Shown: piece by piece, positions 22,932 to 35,270 of the stretch
Layout of the letters: each line of letters begins with the position of its first letter
How positions within the stretch are numbered: position 1 is the stretch's first letter
Source of the DNA: Phymorhynchus buccinoides
Lineage: Eukaryota > Mollusca > Gastropoda > Neogastropoda > Raphitomidae
Direction of reading: 5' to 3'
DNA length: 64,000 bases
Assembly: GCA_017654935.2 (NCBI GenBank)
Contig: CM065682.1
Location: 39,088,048-39,152,047 of the forward strand
Program-made: the position numbers and the translations under genes
Notes under the pieces: generated by a model
Told to the model about the DNA's origin: nothing
Databases searched by the model: none
What the model saw: the letters and a program-made list of their open reading frames with translations, nothing else

Positions 22932-23664
22932 ATGATAGTGAGGGCCAATTCAGTTTTATGAACACTTGAGCTGTTTAGGATAAATGTACACGGATTTCAG
23001 CAAGTGCACGCATTTAAGGAAATGACTATAAGAATGAAGCAAGACAACAATAACAACCAAACAAAATAAGAAACCACACACACACACACCTCTGAATCAC
23101 TTTTAGTGGAAGGAAGTAAAATCAAAGAAAACACGCAAACTCACAGAAATTTACCAAATTTGACAAACAAAACGCTCCCAAAAGATCTATAGCAATGAAT
23201 AGGCCCGGCTTCTTTCATCACACACTATATAATGGTCCATTTAGGTAATCATAAATGTTTTGAATATCCAGCACCAAGCAAGTTAGTTCAGCAAAATCAA
23301 AACTCAAGCATATCCATAATAAAAACAAAATTTCATTGGTACAGCTACCAACAGAACTGTCAACACAAATTGTTTTTTTAGCAATCAAAACAACCAACAT
23401 AAAAAATGATACAAAAAGCATGATTATGTACACTATTTCATGGTGCAAACCAAAAGGCCATACCACACATAATTATTACTGAAAACACTATCAGCCAAAC
23501 TGAAAACACATTATTGTTCTCTCAGCTCAAATTTGAAGCGCAAAAAGTATTCAGGCACCTTCAAGCAAATCATTTTGAAATTTATGTTGAAGAGAGGCTG
23601 TTTATGCACACAAGTCATCACGCTTCCTTTGTCAGTTAAAAAGATAAAACAAAAACAAGTCTGA

Positions 23665-23908
23665 TTAACCCTATCACCGCCAGCCATATTTCAGCCAAAT
23701 ATTCCCATTAAAATTACCTGGGTAGAGAACAAAATCTATCTGCAGTATTGGGGATTCTTCTGACATATATAAAATAAGGTTTATCCTTACTTCCCAAAAC
23801 TAAGACAAAGGGGTCTTTGGATAATAGACCCTAATTTGATGCCTTTTAGTAACATAGGTGTTAAATCACCGTGGTGCTAAAATGCGACTTTAGTAGTGAA
23901 AGGGTTAA
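23665..23908 (+). mobile_element. TTAA-flanked MITE P1, copy 2
   Basis: Flanked by TTAA at 23665-23668 and 23905-23908, in the same orientation as the copy at 62662-62907. Internal blocks include ATTACCTGGGTAGAGAACAA and TTTGGATAATAGACCC. Its right TTAA is also the left TTAA of the next copy. Confidence 0.9.
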
Positions 23909-24148
23909 CCCTTTCATCGCCACTGTCGCCTCTTGGCACCACACTGTTAACACCCATGTCACTAAAAGGCATCAAATGAGGGTCTGTTATCCAGCGACCT
24001 TATGTTCTTAATGTTGGGAGGTAAGGACAGGCCCTATTTTATACATGTCACAGAGGAATCCCCAATATTGCAGACAAAATCTTTTCTCTACCCAGGTAAG
24101 TTTAATGGTACATTTTGGCTGAAGAATGGCTAGCGTTGAAAGGGTTAA
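23905..24148 (-). mobile_element. TTAA-flanked MITE P1, copy 3 (abuts copy 2)
   Basis: Starts at the TTAA that ends copy 2, ends at TTAA 24145-24148, in the opposite orientation. The two copies form a head-to-head pair around one shared TTAA. Confidence 0.9.
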
Positions 24149-24173
24149 AGACTGTGAATGACAATTACTGTAA

Positions 24174-24650
24174 GGGCGTGTAAACGTATACGCAGAAAAC
24201 CATCCGCATAAGAAATGTGGAAGTAAGAGATATGAAGGCGTGTACACATCCATGCGCAAACCCATCCACATATCCCACCCGCAAAAGAAATGTGGAAGTA
24301 AGAGATATGAAGGCGTGTACACATCCATGCGCAAACCCATCCACATATCCCATCCGCATAAGAAAGGTGGAAGTAAGAGATATGAAGGCGTGTACACATC
24401 CATGCGCAAACCCATCCACATATCCCACCCGCAAAAGAAATGTGGAAGTAAGAGATATGAAGGCGTGTACACATCCATGCGCAAACCCATCCACATATCC
24501 CACCCGCAAAAGAAATGTGGAAGTAAGAGATATGAAGGCGTGTACACATCCATGCGCAAACCCATCCGTATACTTCTTACTTCCAGATTTTTTCATGCAG
24601 ATTGCGGATGGGATATGCAGATGGGGTTCAGCTAATATGTGCACTTGCCC
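24174..24650. mobile_element. PIF-like MITE with internal 75-bp tandem expansion
   Basis: The left end TAA-GGGCGTGTAAACG and right end (gtgcacttgccc, then ttt) are inverted relatives, and the subterminal parts (CATCCGCATAAGAAATGTGGAAG and its inverse) also match. Between them lie five units of 75 bp (24208-24583), nearly identical. Because 75 is a multiple of three, several frames stay open on both strands; these are not genes. Confidence 0.75.
24208..24583. repeat. 75-bp tandem array, five units
   Basis: The anchor AGAAATGTGGAAGTAAGAG recurs at 75-bp steps from about 24211; one unit has a GGTGG variant. It lies inside the MITE above. Confidence 0.95.
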
Positions 24651-24740
24651 TTTGAAAACACAGAAGGGAACTATATTTGATATTTAAACTGTTTTTACAT
24701 TGCTTCTGCTGGTCATGAGAAATTATAAATCAAGAATATA

Positions 24741-25153
24741 TGTGACCCAGCACCACGAAAGGGACATAAAGTGTCAAACTGACCATTCTGAGAAAATTAT
24801 ACATTTGAAAACTTCAGACAAAACTTCTCTTTCTATGATACAAGAACCATTCTCGTATCTTTTTCCGTTCTAGAGTTATAAGCATTTAAATTTAGTAGGG
24901 TGATCGTCGGCCATTTTGAGAAAGTCCAGCCCAGCTGAAGAAAATGCATTGACCTACTCATTTTAAAACACTTATAAGACCACTTAGAGATCATATTAAA
25001 GGTTATCCTTTATAGATATGAAAGATAAGATGTTAGAGAACACAAAAATACCCGTAACTCAAAATTGACAAAAATGACATTTTTGACTTTGCAAGTCTGT
25101 TGTGAGAAACATAGCTCAGCGACTTAATGTCCCTTTCGTGGTGCTGGGTCACA
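24741..25153. mobile_element. DNA element with a perfect 26-bp terminal inverted repeat
   Basis: The left TGTGACCCAGCACCACGAAA(gggaca) and right (tgtccc)TTTCGTGGTGCTGGGTCACA ends are exact inverses. About 413 bp, no frame. The flanks show no clear duplication, so the superfamily is undetermined. Confidence 0.85.
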
Positions 25154-26829
25154 TTGATGGTTTTAGGGCATGCAGCTATAGGTCTTCATACTGTAGCAAC
25201 CAGCTTTTGAACACACAGTCAGTCAGTGACTTTTATTATTGGATAAAAAATATAGATTTGTCAATTAAAATATATCAATAAAACATAATTTAAAGAGTTC
25301 AATTGGTTTTTACAGACCAAAAAAGTAGATTTGATAAAGAAAAATCATAAAACCCTGACTTGTGACTAGAAATATAGATTTGTGAAAACAGATCATCCAA
25401 CTTTTTTGTGTCAACACAAGGAAAGGTCATGGCAATGTATATTGTTCAAATCAGCAAAATATTGTTTAATGAAATACAAGCCAGGATTCATATATTTAAT
25501 CTTAGAACACCCAAGAAATGGTTTCTAAAAAAACCAACCCAGAAATGTAAAGTCAGGATGAATACCAGGTATATACTCAAACATGTGAAGATGCGTTCTT
25601 TCACAAACAAGCATGCCTTCTTGTGGGGGCACAGCAACGCACGCACACCACACAGACAGAGTTTAACACAGGAAAATAATGTTTTCATTAAAAAGAAACA
25701 TATAAAGAAGATGTCATCACAAATTAAAAAATTTGCTTCATAATAATCCACAACAGGAACAAACAATAACAAAATATTGTACAAGTCTTTTTACTGTAAA
25801 CAATGGAATGTTTGAATGTATATGTCTTTATTAATAATAAACTATTATCATTTACAATAATCATGTCAATCAAATTTCTTATCAAATGCACAAAACCAAA
25901 TATTTTCTGAGCATATTTTCCTAGAAGAAATACAGACACAAGTCGATGAATTGTGATATTAATTTAAAATTTAAAGCACCAAATGGAGTGTTTATATATA
26001 CACAATACTGGAGTGTTCTGGGGCCTAATAATGCAGCCGAGCCAAGAAAGGTACAATGTTTTATATAGGGAAGAAAGAGACGTGGTCAGAATGAATTAAT
26101 AAAAGATGCAAATTCACTTGTCCAATACAACTTGAATTACCTTTAAACAATAAAGACCAATAATATTATCTAAATTCTTCTTCTTCATTCCCAGGCTATA
26201 TGGCCATAATGGGTAAGGTATGTATGTGTCTGGTTTTCAGTGGTCTCCTGGAGGAGCTCAAAGGAGAAAATTGGGAAGATTTAAAAAAAACAAAAAACTA
26301 AATGCTGTCTTTCATACCAACATTTTATTAGTCTTACTTACTTTATTTTGTTAATTGTTATAATTTCATGTCATTAACATTTTTATGACGGGTTAAAAAT
26401 GATTTATGATGGATGCATAAGAAAGGATTCTTCAAAGAAGTGGAACCAAACAAATTGGTTTCACAATTTGGTCTCATTCTCTCTTTGCGTACATGTGAAT
26501 GGTCATGGAAAGTGAGAGATAATTTATTTTTTTTAAAACCAGAAAGTTCACAGCAGATTAATCTGTTGACTGCCACAGAAGATGTGAAAACAAAAACAGT
26601 TATAAAACAAAAAAGAGAACAGTTAGTCAATTTGGAAAAAAAATGGTCTGAAGAAGTAATCCCCTTGTCTCTTTAGAAAAGAAAAGAAAAAGAAATATCC
26701 CTGAGTTATTCCCCTTCTTTTAATGACATCAAGCATGACTCATTATATTGGCAGTCCAGGGATTAAATATTTTTCATTGAAGTAACTTGTGGCGGTGCCA
26801 TAGCCGATGAGGTTTAACCGAGGCATGGT
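25154..26829. other. AT-rich non-coding stretch with a SINE-like fragment
   Basis: 26176-26266 is a fragment of the SINE-like family seen at 16180-16500 (CTTCTTCTTC tract, CAGTGGTCTCCTGGAGGAGC). Frames near 25408-25784 and 26413-26676 show no recognisable domain. Confidence 0.5.
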
Positions 26830-26985
26830 CACCGCTACAGCTATCTGTATTAATGAAAAAAATTGGGACTTTACTGGTTTCGTACTGCCTCTGGGCATTG
26901 CCTCCAGTATTGTTCCCACCATATTTGTATTTACAAATGTCCCATATGTGTCTGATTCAGACCAAGAGGACGTAAAACACCCTTT
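26830..26985 (-). repeat. Dispersed ~130-bp repeat, minus copy
   Basis: Diverged copy of the family at 9298-9596: GGGACTTTACTGG, CTGCCTCTGGGCATTGCCTCC, GTCCCATATGTGTCTG. Confidence 0.8.
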
Positions 26986-27923
26986 TCGCTCGCTCGATTA
27001 AATATTTTGTATTTTTAACTTATTCTTGGATAAACATTGAAAACCAACATTTTAGCGGTGTTGAAGAAATAAACCAATACTTGGCAAGTAAGTTCACAGG
27101 ATCACAAAGGAAAAACAATGATCATGAACACAGACTCACAGTCACTTGACCAAACAACAGCAACGATTCCTTGACGATGAAAAACTGACAAAGAAGTTTG
27201 ATATCTCCCCAAATAAAGTGTAAGGCACATGGATACTACCAAGAGGTACAAAATATGACACTAGACCTGTCTGGATAGGTTCGTAACCGTGAACACAATA
27301 GTGATATGTGCAGAAAGTAACAACCTTGAGAGTGAGTTTAAAAAATTTGTTTTTATAAACTGGGTCACAAAATACTTCATCCCTTTAAGAAGTTGCTACC
27401 TCAATCGACATCACTCCTGGCTTGGGGTTGCCTATAAAAAGAAATTATAAGAAACTCACCACTGTTCATGATTCTGTTTCAACAGTATTGCTGATTGAGT
27501 CTATGTCAATTTTTGCACTGCAATTACTAAAACTTGCATAAAATATTGGCTCCTTATCAGCATCATCGTCTATAAAAAATTACTGGACCACTTTCTCCAG
27601 TTCGTACACATAGTGCCATTTTCTTTTAAGAGTGTGGGCCTCAGAATTTGAGAATACAAGTGCCAAATATTAATGAAATGAAGCCTGGGAGAAAGATGAA
27701 GGGAAGTAAATTTAAAACAAAATGACATGAATTGAGAAAAAAATGCTGTATCAAGAATACCCAGAACTTGGAGCCCACATGTCTTCTACTGTTACAAGTT
27801 AACTCAGACAGTTTCTTCTATTAAGAAAAAAAAAATTGTATATAGGAAATAAATTGAGCGCATGAAAGGATGAAATAGAAAATAGAATATACAGCAACAA
27901 AAACGACAAACAAACAAAAATCA

Positions 27924-28523
27924 GGGACAAAATGGCTACGATGAAACACTAGGGACAAAATGGCTACGATGAAACACTAGGGACAAAATGGCTACGATGA
28001 AACACTAGGGACAAAATGGCTACGATGAAACACTAGGGACAAAATGGCTACGATGAAACACTAGGGACAAAATGGCTACGATGAAACACTAGGGACAAAA
28101 TGGCTACGATGAAACACTAGGGACAAAATGGCTACGATGAAACACTAGGGACAAAATGGCTACGATGAAACACTAGGGACAAAATGGCTACGATGAAACA
28201 CTAGGGACAAAATGGCTACGATGAAACACTAGGGACAAAATGGCTACGATGAAACACTAGGGACAAAATGGCTACGATGAAACACTAGGGACAAAATGGC
28301 TACGATGAAACACTAGGGACAAAATGGCTACGATGAAACACTAGGGACAAAATGGCTACGATGAAACACTAGGGACAAAATGGCTACGATGAAACACTAG
28401 GGACAAAATGGCTACGATGAAACACTAGGGACAAAATGGCTACGATGAAACACTAGGGACAAAATGGCTACGATGAAACACTAGGGACAAAATGGCTACG
28501 ATGAAACACTAGGGACAAAATGG
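27924..28523. repeat. 28-bp satellite, 21 full units plus 12 bp
   Basis: The unit GGGACAAAATGGCTACGATG(aaacacta) repeats at exact 28-bp steps (21 x 28 = 588 bp) with no visible sequence difference among units, ending in a partial unit. There are no spacers, so it is not CRISPR-like. It lies downstream of the MICAL-like gene. Confidence 0.97.
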
Positions 28524-29856
28524 GAGCATAAAAACATGAAACAGAAAGAAAAGGGACGGTAAAAACAGATGGAATACATAAGCGGATGAATGTAGTTAAC
28601 AGCTTAACAGTAACAAAGAAGAAAAGGTAAGATTGTACTCATCAAAATGAAATGCAGATTGGAATTGGAACATCAGAAAGATATGCACGAAGAAGCGGCT
28701 TACTTGTACTAACACTATAAGGGAATAAAGAAGGATAACAGTACCTTTTGACTTTCACCCTGCGAAATGCACGTCATTATTAACAGGATAGTTTAAAGGC
28801 AACCATGGCACAACACGACACATGCAAGGCACATATTAGATGATGTCAATACAAAGACACATAAAAAAAAAAATGAGTGGGGGTTTGTTTCAAGAAAATG
28901 AAGAGCAAGAAAACAATTTAAGGACTGAGAGATTTGAAAGTTTTGCTTTGATGTTTTTTTCTTTTCAAGAAAATCATGGTAACATGGTAAATTCCAAACA
29001 CACAGTACTAAATGCAACAACAACAATGATACTGGGAGACAAACTGTAACTCTCCAAGTAACCCAGCCCGTACACTTTGCGGGTTATCACGTGATATTAC
29101 AGACATTTCATGGGACCTGAACGTTTTATACGGCATTCTTTAACAAATGAATTTATTTCATCTCACCATACACGAAAGTCAGCCATAACAATGACAGCAA
29201 CAACGACAATAACGATGAACCCAGTGGCAATACAACAATGTGGGGCAGAATAAGTAACGACAATAAAACGTGCAAGCATGATTGTGAAGCACTAGCTTGC
29301 TAAGCTGCACAGAGTTTCCTCAAACGAGTTACTGATCAGCAAATTTAACATTAGGAAGAAAACAAAACAAAGCTTTACAACAACAACAAAACCTAGTCCC
29401 AAAAAAATTTCATAGACAAACTGAATTTGATGAATTTGTTTCTTTGTCATTTTCTTTTACTTATTTTTCTAAAAATACAGCAACAACAAAAAATAACAGT
29501 TTCAGTAAATTCTAACCTCAACAACAGCAATCGACCATTGAAAGTTTCTTGCAAACTGCCGGGACTGTAACAGTGAAAGAACTCTTCATTGTGCTTAGAT
29601 CACAGCTAAAAAATACATGGACGCCATTTGAATGGAATGTAATAGGAGAGAAAAAACAACAAAACCCCACCCCACCCAGAAACATGTCATGAACATCACA
29701 GATGAATGGAACGACAACAGCAGCATTGCAATATCCTCATCCAGCAGTGACTGGTGTTGCACAGACAACCGCACGTTGCGTGTGATTCTGGAAATGGGAT
29801 GAAAGCATGCGGGGATGGACGTGGGGCAACCAGTGGCGTGCACCCTTTTCCTCCGT
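28524..29856. other. 3' flank / probable 3' UTR of the MICAL-like gene
   Basis: AT-rich sequence after the stop codon at 29857. On the minus strand an AATAAA occurs at 29152-29157 and could serve as a poly-A signal, giving a 3' UTR of about 0.7 kb; weak evidence. Confidence 0.35.
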
Positions 29857-29942
29857 TCAGGTGTAGAACTTGGAAGATCCCACCCGTATTTCTCCAGTGC
29901 CGCTGTCCCTGGCCGGTGGTGTGCCGCCGTCCTTCTTGAAGC
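29857..29942 (-). CDS. MICALL: MICAL-like exon: C-terminal tail and stop
   Basis: Acceptor cctgcag, then 28 residues to TGA at 29857-29859, ending RVGSSKFYT. It follows the bMERB helix end and carries a basic, Gly/Ser-rich tail. Confidence 0.85.
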
Positions 29943-31261
29943 CTGCAGGTGGAAGGAAATGAGATAAAAATGACCAATGTAAACTTGGATTTTCTGGAGA
30001 AGAACGCCAAAAGGCACTGCATAGGGTTAATGGAAGGGAACAAAATGGGCAAAGTTGCAGTTTAAACACCCCCCACCAATTTTTTTCACTGACAGTTTTC
30101 ACTAAGCAGCAGCATTCTGCCTTGCTCGGGAAAGGGATAGGATTTCTTTTCAGTTCATTTTCTTTTTTTCCTATGTACCCCCAAGGGGCTTTCGGAAATG
30201 AACCTTTGAACTTTGTTAGTTGGGGTTAGCTTCATACCACTGAAAGAACCACACTTTAGAGATAGAAACCCATAAACATGAGAGGGTGTCTAAACTGCCT
30301 ATTTGCCAAAACGATTATTAGGCTATGATCAAGATGATACAAAAAGACAGAGGATATAACCAAAGGAAGTAATCATCCAAAACCTTAACACAAGTGAAAA
30401 CAAACAAGGCAAAAGCATGTAACTCTACAGAAATACCAACTCATGTAACTCTACATAAATGATACCAACACTTGTTGATTGTGGCGAAGCATGGCGAAGA
30501 AGAAGCACAAGGGATGAGAACATGAGGAAGACAGTGTATTCAAATTTCTTCTCTTTAGGAGCTTTGACCCAAACCCACATCTCTCCTCACCTGAGGAACC
30601 AACACTTCTCTTCTAAAGCTTAAAAAAATCTATTAAAATGCCCCCCAAAATCAAAACATCTACTCATACATGAAAAATTGCATGTTTTGCCACTAAGCAC
30701 AATAACAGTTATCAGGTACTAAGAACCAGCCAACTTCAAATTAATACAACAACAATATCAGATACAGCCTACTTTTTTCGGCTAAGTTGTGGTCTTAACA
30801 ACCCCCACATGCTTATGAATCTCAGTCTATAACTGATTATTTCGGTTTCTTGACAATAACTCTAGGCTGATCCTAACCCTGTCCCTTTCTTGGGGACAGC
30901 AGAATGTTGCTTCTCAGAATGTTGAAGTGTGTCTAAACTACAACTTTCCTTTTTTCTCTTTGCTTAAGCCATGAGGGCCAAGTTACAGGAAAACACACAA
31001 ACAGCGGCTTATAATTCAGAAGATAAAATATATCCATTTGTTTAGCAGTCAACTGTGCTCGGTTCGTAGATATGTTCTTAAAAAACAACAACTAAAAAAC
31101 CCCACACCACCCAATCAATTTTTGTAAAACTCAGTACAAAAAGCTAGAATTCTGTTCACCGAAAAGCTCAACACAGTTGATGCCAACTTGCATAAAAAAA
31201 GCGGATCCCATAACCTCGCTAGTCTTGATGGAACATACTGCACTCTGTTCCAAACCCCTTC

Positions 31262-31400
31262 TATTGCAAAATAATAATAACTTTATTTGCTATAGTGATA
31301 CAATTCCACTCAAGAAGCATGCTCAATGCGCTTTACAAATTCAAATATAAATAAAACACAAGATATGAAGTGAAAAACAGACGAGGAACGTATAAAATAC
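31262..31400. repeat. Dispersed non-coding repeat, probable
   Basis: An (ATA)n run then ctttatttgc..atgcgctttacaaattc text, resembling 20046-20110 (agtgaatcatttatatagcgc, then tatgcgctta). Typical of short retroposon tails; weak. Confidence 0.35.
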
Positions 31401-31984
31401 GCGTCGAAGGAACATACATAAAATTACATGATCCGCATACCATCAGAGATGACAGATTAAAAATTACTTACTAAAACACAATAAACGTACAACATGAACA
31501 CAGAAAGACACAAGATAACATGACTCCCAAAGTTACAGTAAGTGTCACATTCGAAAGATGACAACAGATTTGAACGAATGTTTTAGAGAGCATAGTAGCT
31601 TGTTCATGAACCACAAATCAATGCGTGCTAGTGTGACTTACGGTCTACACTCATCAACTGTTTCATAACCTCTTCTTTTTTCTCTTTTCAATGATCACTC
31701 AGACATTTCCCTGTCATATGAGTGCAGGTGCATCATGCTGCCATTATGCGCCTAACTAAGAAAAAGTTAGGCCCAACAAGTCCGTCTTTGGCCGGAGAAA
31801 ATCTTTGTAAGAGTTTTTAGAACAAAAGCAGGAGAATGGACCAGTAAGGCAGAACGATACTAGATGAGAGTAAGCAAAGGGAATAGGCATATAAGCTTTC
31901 GTGTAAGTTTTTAGCTTATTGTACTCTCAATCATGTATTTTCTACTGCTGCTGTTTTGGAATAAAAATTTGTTTAAATCAAAGG

Positions 31985-32098
31985 GAAAAGGCAGAGTCAA
32001 AGAGAGTGACAGATTAGAGGAAGTTCCAAGCACAGAACTTCCAAAAGATGGGGGAACTATTTGTACAAAAGATCCCACAGTATCCCCATGAGTGGCAT
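31985..32098 (-). repeat. SINE-like repeat, minus copy
   Basis: Reverse complement of 16180-16295, sharing TACAAATAGTTCCCCCA and AACTTCCTCTAATCTGTC. It lies in the intron immediately before the 32120-32166 exon's donor side. Confidence 0.75.
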
Positions 32099-32119
32099 TA
32101 CTTGTTGAGAAAGGCTTAC

Positions 32120-32166
32120 CTTTGACCTGTAGCATATGAGCGATGTCCCGGTCCTCCTCTTCGTAC
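32120..32166 (-). CDS. MICALL: MICAL-like exon: end of bMERB
   Basis: A 47-nt exon between acceptor attacag and donor GTAAGC. It encodes YEEEDRDIAHMLQVK, the last bMERB helix. Phase matches both neighbours. Confidence 0.88.
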
Positions 32167-32487
32167 CTGTAATCACACTCTGTTCATAAGCAACAATTAA
32201 CCAAGGTCTACTGATTACAAAAAACAGTCATTTTCTCTATTTGGCAGCTGTTACTTCTCATTACAACCTCACACCTTCTTTATTAATAATCATCACAATA
32301 AATGAGCCCACTCTTTCACATATCTATATTTTTAAAATCTTGCAATTCTGCTGTGTTTCTCAGCCACCATTGAAGAAACAAACGAATAAACAAGGACCAA
32401 AAGCAACAAACAATTAACGACAAAAAAAGAAACAAACCAAAAAAGAACAAAAACACACAAAAATTAACAAAATGTAAGCCAACTCTT

Positions 32488-33411
32488 TTAACTCTTGTGC
32501 GGTGAACGTTCGCAAACGTTCAGAAAAAAACCGGATCGGAAATGCCGAGAACGTTCAGGAGCGTACGGATTCCACGTGGCCGGTTTGGGCGCTTCCATTT
32601 TGTTTCTATCACATGGCAGTCACGTGAGCGCTTCAGCCTCGCTTTCGCTATAGATTACACTTCCGTCCTGTTGCTTGCAATGGCTTCTAGGCCGATTGGT
32701 TTGAAAGATATGAATTTTTGAAAATTAGTGACCGACTTCGGCATTTTCGCGATTTTTCCAATATGGATGACGAATAGTTATGGCGTCCATTGACTGAGGA
32801 AAGCGATGAATAGTCGTATTTTTGTGAAAGATGGGACTTATGAGATCGCGAAGTGATGAGTAAGGAGTGTATTCTGACCTATTTCGGCAGCGAGCTTGTG
32901 TTTGTTCGATCGATGCGAATATTTGAAGTCGTGTTACTGACATCGGCATTTTCCCGACTTTTACATCATGGATGATGAGTCGTTATTGCATCCACTGAGT
33001 GATGACAGCGATGAAAATTCCTTTTTTTGTGAAAGATAGGAATTATAAAATCGTGAAATGAAAGGGTAAGTGAATGATTTTGATCTACATTTCCATTTCA
33101 GTCGTCTTAGGCGTCACCAGTCTGCAAAAGTAGGCAGTGAATGACTAGTGAATGCAGTTTGCGAATACACTTTGGCATTTTGATTTTTTGTGTGGAGCCA
33201 TGCATCCCTATAACATTTTGAAATTCATTTTGCAAATCAGACAGACATCTCGGCAACACATTCAAAACAAAAAAACCCACAAAATCTGCTAGGGTATATT
33301 TTATTTTATTATTTTTCTGACGCTACCCTCCCTTTTGTACGGAGTGACGTCCCTTGGGCTAGGATTTCAGAGGTGATAGAGAGCACAGAGTGTCAGGCAC
33401 AAGAGGGTTAA
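32488..33411. mobile_element. piggyBac-type element, ~920 bp, non-autonomous
   Basis: TTAA at 32488-32491 and 33408-33411 flanks ends CTCTTGTGC and GCACAAGAGGG, which are inverses. The interior has a diverged direct duplication: 32764 and 32969 both begin ATGGATGA and run through cca(c/t)tga..gat..gcgatgaa to a TTTTTGTGAAAGAT block. One unit reads MDDESLLHPLSDDSDENS before a stop, resembling an acidic transposase N-terminus. The rest of a transposase is absent. Confidence 0.8.
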
Positions 33412-33670
33412 CTCTTGATAACGCATTTGATAAATGAATTTGCTCTTCTAAATTTTACACAGGCCTCTTTAAAAACAGCAAACAACAAAACACCAATTAA
33501 ACACACTCTGCTCTTGCCACACAACTATACACTCCTCTTAACCAACAGTGAGCTAACATTTAAAATCAACTTCAGTAGATTTTTCAATACATTCCTATAC
33601 TAGACGTATTACTCCCACACTCCAGCAAATCCTTTAAGCTCTTTCATTGACATGCATTGGAAAGGTTTAA

Positions 33671-33861
33671 GGCCGGGTTCACATTAGACGCGTAAGTTCC
33701 GTACGGAAAACCCTAAATAAGTGGAAGAAAGAAGGATATAAGCTTACGCATATAGGGGAAATTCGGACACGTGCGCAAATCTTTTCCCTTCTTTGTTTCA
33801 CTTATTTATGGATTGCGCACGGGTTTCCGCATGGAATATCCGCTTATGTGTGTATACGGCC
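33671..33861 (+). mobile_element. PIF/Harbinger-like MITE, copy 3
   Basis: Begins GGCCGGGTTCACATTAGACG, ends TACGGCC followed by TTA (left flank TTTAA). Near-complete reverse-orientation match to 21569-21759, including GGGGAAATTCGGACACGTGC. It is intronic, 88 bp from the donor of the 33949-34063 exon. Confidence 0.88.
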
Positions 33862-33948
33862 TTACACAAAAGCTTGGCTTTCAATAACTGGAATAAAATC
33901 ATGGAACAAGAGCAACCGATGCCAGACGTCTAAAGCAAGTGGCCTGAC

Positions 33949-34063
33949 CTGATTCTGTCTTCGTCCATGCTCAGCACGATGGTGTTGCGCTGATTGACGA
34001 TCTCCACCTTCCGCATGATCAGGTACTCTTCCTCTTCTTTCTCCTCAAACGACTTATCGCCTT
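33949..34063 (-). CDS. MICALL: MICAL-like exon: bMERB third helix
   Basis: 115 nt, acceptor attgcag, donor GTCAGG. It encodes an acidic stretch, then LIMRKVEIVNQRNTIVLSMD and EDRIR, matching the conserved V..I.QRN.I...(D/E)EDR pattern of bMERB domains. Confidence 0.9.
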
Positions 34064-34938
34064 CTGCAATAGAGAACCATTAGAGAAGAAGTCAAAGAAA
34101 GAAATACCGCAAATTAGCGGCAATTCACGGACTATAAGCATCAACTATTTATCTTGAAACAGACCCCCCTGATTTTTCTTATGCAGCGGCTTTAACATTT
34201 CTAAAATTGAAAATAACATTTAAAATTTACACGTAGAAGTTGCAGAATTAAATACTGCACTGTTAAATCTCTTCTTGTTATTTCTGTTTATAAAAAAAAT
34301 GCACTTTATAAAAAAAATGGTTTTTAGACAACTTTATACATTGCTAATGTTCTTTCATTCACCAATCCCAAAAGTTGGAGTTAACAGTTGTGTACAAACT
34401 GATGGATCTACTCAGCAAGGTGGCTGTTTTACCTTTCAAGGGTTAAACTTAAAGGGAGCATTGGAAAAGGCAAACAATCAACCAGAACATAGACGCAAGA
34501 GGGACATGGTCAGCAGTTAATACAAATGACACTCAAGTTTTTGTTACTTGGCATGGTTCTCCCCATGACAGACCCATCTCACTAACGCCACTCTAACATT
34601 ATCATGGGTGCTTCTACAATACATTGGAAAATCTGAAAAGTATGGGCCACCTGGTCCTGAAGCTGAAGGCAGATGGTGAATTAGCTTCTTGAAGCTAAGG
34701 GCAGTGACATGTGGCGGTAGGGACACAATATGGGAAGGTAAGAAAAGCAGGTTTCTTATGAATTCTTTAAAGACCCACCACGTCACATGTCAAAATCATG
34801 GTTTTCACGTGTTTTCCCTCTTATTGCTGGTAAGAAATCTTAAGAAATCTTCCAAGCATAAGAGGGAATGTGACACGTGACATGGGGGGTCTTTAAAAAT
34901 CTGAAATTCAGGCACATAGGTTGAAGAGAAGCACCCAC

Positions 34939-35012
34939 CATCCTTGTAGAGGAGGTAGTGGAGCTGGGACTCGATCTGACCCTGCTCATCCTCCAGGTTC
35001 TGTCCCCGGGAT
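34939..35012 (-). CDS. MICALL: MICAL-like exon: bMERB middle segment
   Basis: 74 nt, acceptor tggtgcag, donor GTGGGT. It encodes SRGQNLEDEQGQIESQLHYL then LYKDG, the hinge between bMERB helices. Confidence 0.9.
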
Positions 35013-35270
35013 CTGCACCACAAAACACAGGGAAGTACGATCTACATGAATACGATTCTCACTTCATGCGCACCGCAATGCCATTACAGCCACAAACAGG
35101 GTGCCTGAACCAGCAAACTTGCTGCAGCTCAATCAATCAATCAATATTTTTATTGTCCATTTTACAAGAAATTCTTTTTGCAGCGATAAAACAAATCAAC
35201 ACAATAGATGCACATTCAATGACAGCACTTGCATAACCTTCTTCCCTCCCTGTTATGGCTGGAGTATATC

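Noticed and set aside
24008..24687. Overlapping 130-185-codon frames on both strands
   Set aside because: Caused by a 75-bp tandem repeat without stops; no domain, no splice or start logic.
27924..28523. CRISPR-like array
   Set aside because: Units are contiguous and identical; there are no spacers, and the context is an animal genome.
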